A stretch of DNA of 50,968 bases from Prevotellaceae bacterium. Its GTDB lineage: Bacteria > Bacteroidota > Bacteroidia > Bacteroidales > Paludibacteraceae. The DNA is taken from assembly GCA_031271465.1 (NCBI GenBank), contig JAISVR010000040.1, forward strand, positions 1 through 50,968, read 5' to 3'. Each line of letters opens with the position of its first letter. Position 1 is the first letter of the stretch. Positions 24,348 through 32,969 of the stretch are shown here, piece by piece. The notes under the pieces were generated by a model. The model ran no database searches, was not told the DNA's origin, and saw only the letters and a list, made by a program, of their open reading frames with translations. The position numbers and the translations under genes were made by a program.

Positions 24348-24669
24348 ATGTCTTCCAATAAGAATGAAAACAGTTTGAGCGGGGGGTAACCCCGCTCAAA
24401 CAGCGCCTGCCGGAGCGACATCCGATTACCCAAAGGCAACACAAGCTATTAATCTGTTTCCCGAAGCAGACATCGAATTTGCGATGAACCTTAGCCGGGT
24501 GAAAGAAGAAAGTCCTATGTACCATTTTATGGGGCTGTATGAAACCGCCACATTCTACATCTCCAACAATGAACGGGTAGACGAGCTTGTCAGGGAAAAC
24601 TTCGATGCGCTTGTCAGGTCGATGGATTTTTATCTCAACCTGATAAATGCCGCTCATGCAAATGATTAA
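24348..24669 (+). pseudogene. Small gene split by a frameshift at a G6 run
   Basis: From ATG 24348 the frame reads MSSNKNENSLSGG and stops at TAA right after six Gs. Skipping one G continues without a stop through PAQTAPAGATSDYPKATQ and FPEADIEFAMNLSRVKEE to a stop at 24669, giving about 107 residues. The G-run lies in a perfect 12-bp inverted repeat (GTTTGAGCGGGG, loop GGTAA, partner CCCCGCTCAAAC; about 24372-24400). The C-terminal part looks helical and acidic with a plausible coding pattern (FYISNNERVDELVRENFDAL). Family not recognised. It may be a pseudogene, a sequence error or a recoded gene. Confidence 0.5.
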
Positions 24670-24789
24670 TGAAAATGGGAAACCCTCGTTATATCTCGTT
24701 ATAGAGAGGTAGTGGCAGTAGAGATGGTGCGTGCGCCGTCTCTACTTTTTTTAATCCTTCCGTTTTGCTTGTATCTTTATACTTAACCG

Positions 24790-24918
24790 CTCCCCCCGTT
24801 GGGGTACTTCCCTTTATAAAAGGGGAGAATTATGCACAAACAATCTTCATTGTACAAGCACGATGCTTTTGCAACGCTGTCCTCTTTTTTAAAGGGGACG
24901 AGCGAAGCGGAGGGGTTA
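24790..24918. repeat. Interspersed repeat family 2
   Basis: CTTCCCTTTATAAAAGGGGAG, then CACAAACAATCTTCATTGTACAAG, CACGATGCTTTTGCAAC, and AAAGGGGACGAGCGAAGCGG (motif pieces in order). It closely matches the copy at 23955-24092. Confidence 0.65.
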
Positions 24919-24938
24919 AAAAAGAGAACAGGGGTATG

Positions 24939-24973
24939 AAAAAAGCTTTTGGAGTGTATTCCAAAAGCTTTTT
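24939..24973 (-). terminator. Terminator of tRNA-Met
   Basis: AAAAAGCTTTTGGA pairs with TCCAAAAGCTTTTT around a 6-nt loop directly after the tRNA on the minus strand. It is nearly symmetrical, so it may work in both directions. Confidence 0.75.
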
Positions 24974-24974
24974 G

Positions 24975-25048
24975 TAGCGAGGGGGGGACTTGAACCCCCG
25001 ACCTCATGATTATGAATCATGCGCTCTAACCAGCTGAGCTACCTCGCC
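24975..25048 (-). tRNA. tRNA-Met (CAT)
   Basis: The minus-strand cloverleaf has acceptor GGCGAGG/CCTCGCT, D-arm GCTCAGCTGGTTAGAGC, anticodon loop with CAT in stem ATGAT/ATCAT, and T-arm GGGGGTTCAAGTCCCCC. The G-U first acceptor pair and ordinary T-arm suggest elongator Met or an Ile2-type CAT tRNA rather than the initiator. CCA is not encoded. Confidence 0.92.
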
Positions 25049-25064
25049 ATCGTTTTTGCGGGTG

Positions 25065-25094
25065 CAAAGATAAACATTAAATGTTTTTGTGCAA
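25065..25094 (-). promoter_or_regulatory. Promoter of tRNA-Met
   Basis: On minus: TTG (25092-25094), 19 bp, TATCTTTG (25065-25072), 16 bp before the tRNA 5' end. Confidence 0.6.
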
Positions 25095-25178
25095 GATGTT
25101 TTGAGAAAAAATAATCTGCTTTTTCAAATAGATGTTGCACTAATGGACAATAAAAAAGCGATTTTTTTACGGAGAAAA

Positions 25179-26570
25179 CTAAATCTTTGCTATTCGCTTT
25201 ATTTCTTCAATAATCGCCTGTGCAAATTTATCTGCCTGCTCCATGGTTGGAGCTTCGGAGTAGATGCGGATAATCGGCTCGGTATTCGATTTGCGCAGGT
25301 GTACCCAGCCTTGCGGGAAGTCGATTTTTACGCCGTCAATGTCGTTGATGTTGAATTGTTTGTAACAAGCTTTAATCACAGTCAGCACGCCGTCTACATC
25401 AATCTGTGGGGTCAGTTCAATTTTATTTTTAGAGATGTAGTATTCGGGATAGGTAGCTCGAAGTTCCGATGTTTTCTTGCCCGATTTTGCCAATTGGGTT
25501 AAGAATAAGGCTATGCCCACCAAGGCATCGCGACCGTAATGAGAGGCAGGGTAAATTACGCCGCCGTTGCCTTCGCCGCCAATCACGCTATGGGTTGCTT
25601 TCATCGCTGCTACAACATTTACTTCGCCAACGGCTGCGGCTGTATATTGGCAGCCGTATTTTTCGGTAACATCGCGAAGTGCTCGAGTGGAACTAAGATT
25701 GGAAGCCGTATTGCCGGGCGTATGCGAAAGCACATAGTCGGCAATGGCAACGAGCGTATATTCTTCGCCAAACATGCTTCCGTCTTCGTTGATAATCGCC
25801 AATCTGTCTACATCGGGGTCAACCACAAAACCGACATCGGCTTTTTTCGCTTTGATTAACGAGGATATTTCGGTTAAATATTCGGGAAGCGGTTCGGGAT
25901 TGTGTGGAAATTGTCCGTTTGGCTCGCAATAGAGTTCTTCTACCTGCGTTACGCCCAAGGCTTTTAGCAAAGCCGGAACGGCTATTCCGCCTACGGAATT
26001 GACACAATCGATAGCTACTTTGAAATTTGCTTTGCGGATAGCTTCCGCATCTACCAAATCGAGTTTGAGAATGCTGTCTATGTGTTTTTTTGTATAGGTA
26101 AAATTGTCGGTCAGTTTTCCGATTTCATCTACATCGGCAAAAACAAAATCGTTTTCGGCAGCTAAACGAAGTATTTCTTCGCCTTCTTCGGCATTTAAAA
26201 ATTCGCCTTTATCGTTTAATAATTTCAGGGCATTCCATTGTTTGGGATTATGGCTTGCGGTAAGAATAATTCCGCCTCGTGCGCTTTCCATCGTTACGGC
26301 AAGTTCGGTAGTGGGTGTGCTTGCCAAGCCGATATTAATTACATCGAAGCCCATGCCGAGCAGCGTGCCGATTACCACATGGCTTACCATTTCGCCTGAG
26401 ATACGGGCATCGCGCCCGACAACGATTTTATTGGATTTGCTTGTGATTGCTTTTTTATTCCAAGCAGCATAGGCTGCCGTAAATTTCGTAATATCAAGCG
26501 GATTAAGCCCTTCGTTGGCTCGTCCGCCGATAGTTCCGCGAATTCCCGATATAGATTTAATTAATGTCAT
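25179..26570 (-). CDS. glmM: Phosphoglucosamine mutase
   Basis: 463 residues of the phosphohexomutase superfamily: N-terminal SGIRGTIGG, the phosphoserine loop TASHNPKQWN (about 100-110), the metal loop DPDVDRLAI (about 250), the sugar-binding GEGNGGV and the phosphate-binding SNTEPIIRIY near the end. GlmM makes glucosamine-1-phosphate for peptidoglycan and LPS; phosphomannomutase activity cannot be excluded from sequence alone. It lies 15 bp after the DUF4827 lipoprotein gene and is probably co-transcribed with the two FKBP-like genes upstream. Confidence 0.88.
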   Translation of the reverse strand: MTLIKSISGIRGTIGGRANEGLNPLDITKFTAAYAAWNKKAITSKSNKIVVGRDARISGEMVSHVVIGTLLGMGFDVINIGLASTPTTELAVTMESARGGIILTASHNPKQWNALKLLNDKGEFLNAEEGEEILRLAAENDFVFADVDEIGKLTDNFTYTKKHIDSILKLDLVDAEAIRKANFKVAIDCVNSVGGIAVPALLKALGVTQVEELYCEPNGQFPHNPEPLPEYLTEISSLIKAKKADVGFVVDPDVDRLAIINEDGSMFGEEYTLVAIADYVLSHTPGNTASNLSSTRALRDVTEKYGCQYTAAAVGEVNVVAAMKATHSVIGGEGNGGVIYPASHYGRDALVGIALFLTQLAKSGKKTSELRATYPEYYISKNKIELTPQIDVDGVLTVIKACYKQFNINDIDGVKIDFPQGWVHLRKSNTEPIIRIYSEAPTMEQADKFAQAIIEEIKRIAKI

Positions 26571-26585
26571 TTTGTAAAGAGGAAA

Positions 26586-27128
26586 TTATTCAAAGTAACT
26601 GATTTTTAAGCGGTAGGCAAAAGGCAACACATCGTATTGGTCGACCTTATCGCCTTGTTTGGAGGGTATAATAAGTGTTGCTTCCGAACTGTCGCGGCGC
26701 ATATATTGTATAGCCTCATGAAAGCCGTTTGGAATGGCGGCGTCAGATACGCCATATATAAACTCGCGAGCGTCGGGCGAATCGGTTACTGTCCAGTAAC
26801 GCACTACGGTATCGGGTTCGGCGTCGAGGGTTATTTTGTAGTAGCGTACCCCGACTGTTTGTCCGGGAATTATGGTTGCGCTTGTCTTACTTCCTGTGTC
26901 GGCAATGTGGATATACACACCTGATGCGGTGCGCAGGTACTCGTTTTCGTTCCACACATTGTTTGCCGGCGCTTTTTGTATCACTTTGATATCGTTGCGT
27001 GAGATGTAACCCGAAATGGCATCTTTTTCTGCTTCCAACAGTCGCTTATAGTTTTCCGACTCGTTGGTACAGGCTGCAAACAGCACGACAACTGCGGCAG
27101 TAAGTGCAAGAAATAGTTGTTTTTTCAT
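26586..27128 (-). CDS. DUF4827 FKBP-like lipoprotein
   Basis: 180 residues with a lipoprotein signal (LFAAC, Cys 20). The mature part follows the DUF4827 pattern: N-terminal helix with IKVIQKAP, a VYIHIADTG strand, PGQTVGVRYYKITLD, and an FKBP-like end (GFHEAIQYMRRDSSEATLIIPSKQG, FAYRLKISY). It lies between an FKBP-type gene and glmM. Peptidyl-prolyl isomerase activity is uncertain because several FKBP active-site residues are not evident. Confidence 0.8.
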   Translation of the reverse strand: MKKQLFLALTAAVVVLFAACTNESENYKRLLEAEKDAISGYISRNDIKVIQKAPANNVWNENEYLRTASGVYIHIADTGSKTSATIIPGQTVGVRYYKITLDAEPDTVVRYWTVTDSPDAREFIYGVSDAAIPNGFHEAIQYMRRDSSEATLIIPSKQGDKVDQYDVLPFAYRLKISYFE

Positions 27129-27158
27129 GTTTGTATATTTCGTTAAATGTATTATTTA

Positions 27159-27701
27159 TCAATTTTTAATCGCCGTCGTTATTGAAAAAACGCGGTATAC
27201 GAGCACGGCGCGCGGCGGGATTTTCTTTGTGTCGCCCATTGCTCCGCAAGCCAGATTTGACGGTACTATAACGGTTGCCGCTTCTCCCGAATGGAATAAT
27301 GTGAGTGCTTCGTGAAAACCCCGGTGATGCGAATCTTTGCCCACAATGAAGGTTTTTCCGTTTTGCCCCATGAAGGAGTAACACAAATCGCCTGCGATGG
27401 TACGGATTTCGTATTCTACCCGAACTTTATCGCCCGAAGCGATTTGCTGTCCCGTTCCCTGTTTTTCTACCGCATACCAAAAACCCAATTCGGATTGTTT
27501 GAAGTGCAGCGGCGAATTTTCAATATATTCCTTTATCTCGCGCTCTTCCACCTCCATAAGCAGGCGGTTGAGCTTTGCCATTTCAGCAGTAGTGCTGTCT
27601 TTCTGCTCAATTTTATTAGTAGGGATTTGCACCTTTTTTTCGCAGGAAGAGAGCAATAAAGCAATAATGGAAAATATGATTAAATTTTTTAGCAGTACCA
27701 A
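27159..27701 (-). CDS. FKBP-type peptidyl-prolyl isomerase lipoprotein, GldI-like
   Basis: About 180 residues. Lipoprotein signal with LSSC lipobox, a helical segment (MAKLNRLLMEVEEREIKEYIENS), and an FKBP domain (GTGQQIASGDKVRVEYEIRT, GFHEALTLFHSGEAATVIVPS, PPRAVLVYRV). It resembles GldI-type lipoproteins of Bacteroidota. The frame is open up to 27734, but that stretch overlaps the end of the decayed gene at 27689-27986 and has no ATG; the TTG at 27699-27701 gives a good signal peptide and is chosen. Start uncertain. Confidence 0.75.
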   Translation of the reverse strand: MVLLKNLIIFSIIALLLSSCEKKVQIPTNKIEQKDSTTAEMAKLNRLLMEVEEREIKEYIENSPLHFKQSELGFWYAVEKQGTGQQIASGDKVRVEYEIRTIAGDLCYSFMGQNGKTFIVGKDSHHRGFHEALTLFHSGEAATVIVPSNLACGAMGDTKKIPPRAVLVYRVFSITTAIKN

Positions 27702-27986
27702 GGTGCTATCTTCGGCTGTATTAGTTCGTAACATCTATATTGATTTTCTTGTGTATGTGTTACCGTTGCAACAAATGACAATGATTTCGGCATCATACTT
27801 CGCAACTTCAATGCCACTGCTTTTATTCGTTCCAATCCATAGTAATCGCGAATCAATCGCTAATCTTCCCATCTGCCATAAATCCAACACACGATCGACT
27901 ATGTATGCGGCGTGTTTTTCCATATCTAAATCGGACAAATCAATATCCCAAAATAGATTTTTTGAAAATGAGAGTTGGGTTTGCAT
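27689..27986 (-). pseudogene. DUF6922-like small protein, frameshifted with a nonsense codon
   Basis: The start reads SKNLFWDIDLSDLDMEKHA and AAYIVDRVLDL, then the frame drifts. One base later another frame continues the family pattern: GRWED, a TAG where Trp is expected, RLIRDYYGLERIKAVALKLR, LSFVATVT, then RCYELIQPKIAPWYC and stop at 27689. This ending resembles the CY...P.WN-type terminus of the Bacteroidetes LFWD family (DUF6922-like, from memory). One frameshift plus one nonsense codon make it a pseudogene. Its tail overlaps the likely start of the FKBP gene. Confidence 0.7.
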
Positions 27987-28103
27987 TTTATTTTCCGATT
28001 TATTTTATCCAAATTCCATTCATTAAACAAACTACACACGCAGAAAAACAGTTACAACATATTTTTTCATAAAATAGTAAATTGTAAATCTATAAATTGT
28101 CAA

Positions 28104-30533
28104 TTACCTCACATTCGCCAAACTCATAATATCGCCGAATACACCGGCTGCTGTTACGCTGGCACCTGCACCGTAGCCTTTAATAATCATCGGGTGGTCG
28201 TAGCGCTCGGTGGTAATCATAATGATGTTGTTGCTGCCTTCGAGGTCGTAGAATGGGTGATGTACGCCTACTTCCTGCAAACCGACGGAACATACGCCGT
28301 TTTCCATTTTTGCCACAAAGCGGTATTTTTTCTGTTCGGCTTCGAGGCGTTGGCGTTTTTGTTCAAACTCCGCGTCCAATTCGCCGATAGTTGCCCAGAA
28401 ATCTTCCAATGAACCGGCGAAGTATTTATCGGGTACAAACAGGTTCTTGATAACATCGCTTTGCTCTACTCTATAACCTGCTTCGCGAGAGAGGATTACG
28501 AGTTTACGAATCACATCGGTTCCGCTTAAGTCAATACGCGGGTCAGGCTCGGCAAAGCGGGCTTCTTTTGCCATCAAAATGGCTTTACTGAAAGGAATAT
28601 CTTTGCTGATAGTATTAAAGATAAAATTCAAAGTTCCCGAAAGTACGGCTTCCATTTTCAATATTTTATCGCCCGAATTAACCAAATTGCTAATGGTATT
28701 GATAATCGGCAAACCTGCTCCAACATTAGTTTCAAAGAGGTATTTTGCATCTTTCTTGCGCGAAAGTTCTTTCAGTTCCGCATAATAATCATAATCGCCC
28801 GAAGCGGCTACCTTGTTTGCCGTAACCACAGATACATTATGTGAAAGCAAATCTTTGTACAACGCAGCTATCTGGTAACTTGCCGTACAGTCCACAAATA
28901 CGGAATTGAAAATATTCATTTCAAAAATGCCGTCGCGAATTATTTCGGGAGCAGTTGGGACACCTTGTTCTTTTACAAGATGTTTATAATTGGCAAGGTC
29001 GATGCCTTCTCGGTCAAAGAGCACCTTATGTTCGTCCGCAATGCCCACTACTTTTATTTTCAAGCGGTTTTGTTTCAAAAGTTTAGGTTGTTGTTGGCGT
29101 ATTTGGTCGAGCAAACCTCCGCCTACGGTGCCTGTTCCTACCAAAAATAGATTTAATTCTTGGTATTCGGACAGGAAGAAAGATTCGTGTATCACATTCA
29201 ATGCTTTACGCAATGATTGTGAATTGATGACAAAAGATATATTGGTTTCCGAAGCGCCTTGTGCAATGGCAATCACATTGATGCCGTTTCGTCCCAAAGT
29301 GCCGAACAGTTTACCCGAAATACCCGGAAGGCGTTTCATATTGTCGCCCACAACAGCAACCGTAGCCAAATCGCGCTCGGCTTTGATATGGTTTATTTCG
29401 CCTTTTTTCAATTCCTGCTCAAATTCATTGCTGATAGCTTCTACCGCAACTTCCGCCTCGCTGTTTTTTACGCCAATCGAAATGGTATTCTCGGACGATG
29501 CTTGCGAAATGAAAAATACGCTGATTCCTTTATCCGCCAATGCGCCAAACAATCGTTTGCTCACGCCTATAACGCCTACCATTCCCATTCCTTCCATCGT
29601 AATCAAAGTAGTATCATCAATAGACGAAATCCCTTTGATACTTTTTTCCGTATCATCTTTCTTGCGCTCAATCAGCGTACCTTCCGCATCGGGATTAAAA
29701 GTATTTTTAATAAGAATAGGAATATTTTTATGATAAACAGGGAAAATAGTAGGCGGATAAATCACTTTTGCTCCGAAATTACAAAGCTCCATTGCCTCTA
29801 CAAAACTCAACTTTTCAATCACATACGCTTTGCTAATCACACGCGGGTCGGCAGTCATAAAACCGTCCACATCCGTCCAAATTTCGAGAATAGTCGCATC
29901 AAGAGCCGCCGCAATCAACGCCGCCGTATAGTCTGAGCCGCCGCGACCAAGATTGGTTATCAAGCCCGTTTTTTCATCGGTTGCAATAAATCCGGGGCAA
30001 ACGGTAATTTTATTTTTGTTAGAAAAATTTTGCCGTATCAATGCGTTGGTGGTCGCCAAACTGATTGTATGCTTGCCAAAAGCGGTAGTCGTTTTAATAA
30101 AGTCGGGCGAATAAGCATAATTTGCTCCTTTGATGGCATTACACACAATAACCGACGAAAGGCGTTCGCCGTAACTTACAATTAAATCGTGCGTTAACAG
30201 TGAGCTGTCTTTGCTTTGCTGCACTTGATCGTATATTTCGGCTAATTCGTTGAGTAATGAATTTATGTCGGCAGTCGTTTCGTCTTTCTTGTTATCGAAA
30301 ACAACGCCGTTTATTACTTCGTGATGGCGCTTATATACTTCTGCAAATTCTGTTTGCCAAGCTTCATCGCCTGTAAGAGCAAGCTTTTCGATAGCAATCA
30401 GTTTGTCTGTTATTCCGCCTAAGGCAGAAACAACCACAACGCAGTTTTCCGACTGATTTTCAACTATTTTTTTTACATTTGAAATACTGTTTGCAGAACT
30501 TACGGATGTTCCGCCAAATTTTAATACCTTCAT
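28104..30533 (-). CDS. thrA: Bifunctional aspartokinase / homoserine dehydrogenase
   Basis: 809 residues, ThrA length. The N-terminal aspartokinase domain (MKVLKFGGTSV; LGRGGSDYTA; 1 to about 300) is followed by two ACT-type regulatory domains (MVGVIGVSKRLFGAL; VAVVGDNMKRLPGI). The C-terminal homoserine dehydrogenase (about 465-809) has FLVGTGTVGGG for NAD(P) binding, VVTANKVAAS, and NVGAGLPIINTI. It catalyses the first and third steps from aspartate to threonine, methionine and lysine precursors. It appears monocistronic; a 17-bp hairpin lies in its leader. metA, in the methionine branch, is 17 kb away. Confidence 0.96.
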   Translation of the reverse strand: MKVLKFGGTSVSSANSISNVKKIVENQSENCVVVVSALGGITDKLIAIEKLALTGDEAWQTEFAEVYKRHHEVINGVVFDNKKDETTADINSLLNELAEIYDQVQQSKDSSLLTHDLIVSYGERLSSVIVCNAIKGANYAYSPDFIKTTTAFGKHTISLATTNALIRQNFSNKNKITVCPGFIATDEKTGLITNLGRGGSDYTAALIAAALDATILEIWTDVDGFMTADPRVISKAYVIEKLSFVEAMELCNFGAKVIYPPTIFPVYHKNIPILIKNTFNPDAEGTLIERKKDDTEKSIKGISSIDDTTLITMEGMGMVGVIGVSKRLFGALADKGISVFFISQASSENTISIGVKNSEAEVAVEAISNEFEQELKKGEINHIKAERDLATVAVVGDNMKRLPGISGKLFGTLGRNGINVIAIAQGASETNISFVINSQSLRKALNVIHESFFLSEYQELNLFLVGTGTVGGGLLDQIRQQQPKLLKQNRLKIKVVGIADEHKVLFDREGIDLANYKHLVKEQGVPTAPEIIRDGIFEMNIFNSVFVDCTASYQIAALYKDLLSHNVSVVTANKVAASGDYDYYAELKELSRKKDAKYLFETNVGAGLPIINTISNLVNSGDKILKMEAVLSGTLNFIFNTISKDIPFSKAILMAKEARFAEPDPRIDLSGTDVIRKLVILSREAGYRVEQSDVIKNLFVPDKYFAGSLEDFWATIGELDAEFEQKRQRLEAEQKKYRFVAKMENGVCSVGLQEVGVHHPFYDLEGSNNIIMITTERYDHPMIIKGYGAGASVTAAGVFGDIMSLANVR

Positions 30534-30554
30534 CTTGTTAGTTTTTTAAAAGCG

Positions 30555-30600
30555 AGGAGTGAGAGATGAGTAAAAAACAGAAAACTCATTTCTCACTCCT
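30555..30600. promoter_or_regulatory. Long hairpin upstream of thrA
   Basis: AGGAGTGAGAGATGAGT (30555-30571) pairs with ACTCATTTCTCACTCCT (30584-30600) with one mismatch, starting 22 bp upstream of the thrA ATG. No T-run or leader peptide with Thr codons is seen, so attenuation is not supported. It may be a cis-acting RNA hairpin or a small repeat. Confidence 0.4.
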
Positions 30601-30718
30601 GAAAAACGGGCGTAAAGTTACAATTTTCTTGCGAAAAAAGTAGAAGGCGCAAGGAATTTTAGAAAAGATTTGCACGATTACCGAAAAATAGCTTATTTTG
30701 CAGCGCGAAAAAAAGCAC

Positions 30719-30792
30719 GGTTCGGTAGCTCAGCTGGATAGAGCAACTGCCTTCTAAGCAGTAGGTCTTGGGTTCGAATCCCAACCGAATCA
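30719..30792 (+). tRNA. tRNA-Arg (TCT)
   Basis: Acceptor GGTTCGG/CCGAATC, D-arm GCTCAGCTGGATAGAGC, anticodon stem ACTGC/GCAGT with loop CTTCTAA (TCT), T-arm TTGGGTTCGAATCCCAA, discriminator A, no CCA encoded. Confidence 0.95.
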
Positions 30793-30798
30793 CATAAA

Positions 30799-30835
30799 AA
30801 CTCCTGCTTTCGGTATAGAAAACAGGAGTTTTTTT
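30799..30835 (+). terminator. Terminator of tRNA-Arg
   Basis: AACTCCTG pairs with CAGGAGTT around a loop, followed by seven Ts, right after the tRNA. Confidence 0.8.
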
Positions 30836-30870
30836 GTATCAAAAATTTTCGACATTATCCTCTTTGAGGC

Positions 30871-30962
30871 GAGTTCGTCATTGCGAGGTACGAAGCAATA
30901 TCGTACTATTTTTTCTTTGGATTGCTTTGTCCCTCGCAATTAGCAATCACGACCAACGGGAA
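30871..30962. repeat. Interspersed repeat family 1
   Basis: CGTCATTGCGAGGTACGAAG on the left and ATTGCTTTGTCCCTCGCAAT on the right form an imperfect inverted repeat. It continues into CACGACCAACGGG, the reverse complement of the CCCGTTGGTCGTG in the copy at 15431-15550. Confidence 0.65.
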
Positions 30963-31080
30963 TTGTAAATCACTGACCGAAGGGAAGTAATAATGGCGAC
31001 GACGGTTTGCTTTACAGGCTTAAAAAAGGATAAGGCTGAAATTTTTACAAAACTAAAATGCTGTATTGCGATTAAAATCC

Positions 31081-31088
31081 TACATTTG
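31081..31088 (+). promoter_or_regulatory. -7 box upstream of nadK
   Basis: TACATTTG lies 15 bp before the chosen nadK start, so the transcript leader would be very short. No -33 element at the standard distance. It argues against the longer reading from 30993. Confidence 0.4.
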
Positions 31089-31103
31089 CAATTGAAAAAA
31101 ACG

Positions 31104-32009
31104 ATGGACAAAATGAAAGTTGCGATTTTTGGTAATTCCTATAAAACAGAGAATTTAAGTCTGTTGCCTACACTGTTTGAGGTGCTTGCACGCAAAGGGG
31201 CATCGAGTTGTATGGAGAAGAGTTTTTACGATTTTGTGCGCGAGCGGTCGACATGTGCGCTGCCTGTGGAATTGCTCAATGCCGACGAGCCTTTTACTGC
31301 CGATTTGGCGGTGAGCATCGGTGGCGACGGAACATTTCTCAGAACTGCCGTTCATGTGGGACGCAAGGGTATTCCGATTATCGGTATCAATACCGGAAGG
31401 TTGGGTTTTCTTGCCGATATTGCTTCGACGGATATTGTACAGCCGTTTGAGCAAATTCTCGACCGCAATTTTGTTATTGAAGAGCGCGATTTGCTCGAAC
31501 TTCGTTGCGAACAGGGCGGGGAAATCGTTCCGTTGCAACATAACATTGCGCTCAACGAGGTGGCAGTGCTTAAGCAAGACAGTTCGTCGATGATTGGTAT
31601 CAGAACCTGTATCAACGGAGAACATCTTATCACCTATCAAGGGGACGGATTGCTGGTAGCGACTCCAACCGGTTCTACGGCGTATTCGATGAGCGTAGGC
31701 GGACCATTGCTTGTTCCGCAGGCGAAAAATATTATTCTCACCCCGATAGCTTCACACAGTCTTACGGTGCGTCCGCTGGTGATAACAAACGATTACGAAA
31801 TCAGCCTCACGGTGAGCAGTCGAACCAATTCGTTTTTGGCTTCGGTCGATGGATGTTCAACGGTTTTTCATGCCGCCGATGATACCATTTTACACATCAA
31901 AAAAGCCGACTACAGTATCAAAGTGGTGAAACAAAAAGACCATAATTTCTTTAATACCTTGCGCAACAAGCTTATGTGGGGTGTGGATAAACGGGAAATC
32001 AGATTATGA
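31104..32009 (+). CDS. nadK: NAD kinase
   Basis: 301 residues from MDKMKVAIFGNSY, the usual size. It phosphorylates NAD to NADP. It shows the diagnostic GGDGTFLRT motif (about 75-83), GINTGRLGFLAD, the NEVAV segment, and the TPTGSTAYSMSVGGP loop. The frame is open 37 codons further upstream but crosses the -7 box and repeat sequence. Its stop overlaps the fmt start by 4 bp (ATGA), so the two are translationally coupled. Confidence 0.93.
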   Translation: MDKMKVAIFGNSYKTENLSLLPTLFEVLARKGASSCMEKSFYDFVRERSTCALPVELLNADEPFTADLAVSIGGDGTFLRTAVHVGRKGIPIIGINTGRLGFLADIASTDIVQPFEQILDRNFVIEERDLLELRCEQGGEIVPLQHNIALNEVAVLKQDSSSMIGIRTCINGEHLITYQGDGLLVATPTGSTAYSMSVGGPLLVPQAKNIILTPIASHSLTVRPLVITNDYEISLTVSSRTNSFLASVDGCSTVFHAADDTILHIKKADYSIKVVKQKDHNFFNTLRNKLMWGVDKREIRL

Positions 32010-32944
32010 CTAAACAGGATTTACGAATAGTATACATGGGTACGCCCGATTTCGCGGTTGAAAGCCTGCGTCGCTTACATGAAGGCGGTTACAATATCGT
32101 AGGCGTAATAACTATGCCCGATAAAGCAGCCGGACGGGGTCATAAAATACAACATTCGCCTGTGAAACAGTATGCGTTGGAAAACAATTTGCCTTTGTTG
32201 CAACCTGAGCGACTGAAAGATGAAGCATTTTTATCGGAATTAAAATCTCTGCGAGCCGATTTACAAATTGTGGTGGCTTTCCGTATGTTGCCCGAAGCAG
32301 TGTGGAATATGCCTCGCTTGGGAACTTTTAACTTGCACGCTTCGCTCTTGCCGCAGTATCGCGGAGCTGCGCCGATAAACTGGGCGGTGATAAACGGTGA
32401 AACCGAAACAGGTGTAACAACCTTTTTTCTTACTCACGAAATCGACACGGGAAATATTATTTTGCAGGAAAAAGTCGAAATTGCTAAGACTGATACCGCA
32501 GGCATTGTTCACGACCGGTTGATGGATATGGGTGCCGCGCTTGTTGTGAAAACGGTCGATTTAATCCTTGCCGGTAAAGCGCAAGGCATGCCGCAGCCAC
32601 AAAGTGAGACTTTGAAACCGGCACCGAAAATTTTTAAGGAAACTTGCCGTATGGACTGGGCAAAAACCACTGCCGAACTCTATAATTTCGTTCGCGGATT
32701 GTCGCCTTATCCCGCAGCGTGGACAGAAATTACTACTCCAACCGGTGAAACATTGACCCTGAAAATTTTTGAAAGCGAAGAAGAAATCAGCGAACATCAA
32801 CATCGGGCAGGAGAGCTGTTTACCGATAATAAAACATTTTTAAAAATAGCCACTTCCGACGGTTATCTCCGTTTGTTGTCCGTGCAACTCGCAGGCAAAA
32901 AACGCATGACTACCGAGGAACTTTTACGGGGATTTAAATTCTGA
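32006..32944 (+). CDS. fmt: Methionyl-tRNA formyltransferase
   Basis: 312 residues. It formylates initiator Met-tRNA using 10-formyl-THF. Visible motifs are the N-terminal VYMGTPDFAV, the catalytic LHASLLPQYRGAAPINWAVI with Asn and His, and THEIDTGNI with the catalytic Asp. The C-terminal OB-like domain (about 205-312) includes RGLSPYPAAW. It overlaps nadK by 4 bp and is followed by the DUF456 gene 25 bp on, likely one operon. Confidence 0.96.
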   Translation: MTKQDLRIVYMGTPDFAVESLRRLHEGGYNIVGVITMPDKAAGRGHKIQHSPVKQYALENNLPLLQPERLKDEAFLSELKSLRADLQIVVAFRMLPEAVWNMPRLGTFNLHASLLPQYRGAAPINWAVINGETETGVTTFFLTHEIDTGNIILQEKVEIAKTDTAGIVHDRLMDMGAALVVKTVDLILAGKAQGMPQPQSETLKPAPKIFKETCRMDWAKTTAELYNFVRGLSPYPAAWTEITTPTGETLTLKIFESEEEISEHQHRAGELFTDNKTFLKIATSDGYLRLLSVQLAGKKRMTTEELLRGFKF

Positions 32945-32969
32945 GATTTATTCACTAAATTCTAAAAAT

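Noticed and set aside
24277-24657. 126-codon minus-strand frame opposite the split gene
   Set aside because: Rich in Cys/His/Arg, no recognisable motif; the plus-strand reading is more protein-like.
28990-29936. Long plus-strand frames opposite thrA
   Set aside because: ThrA is unambiguous over the whole stretch; the opposite frames show no recognisable motifs.
30534-30720. Threonine attenuator with leader peptide before thrA
   Set aside because: No reading frame rich in Thr/Ile codons and no T-run after the hairpin.
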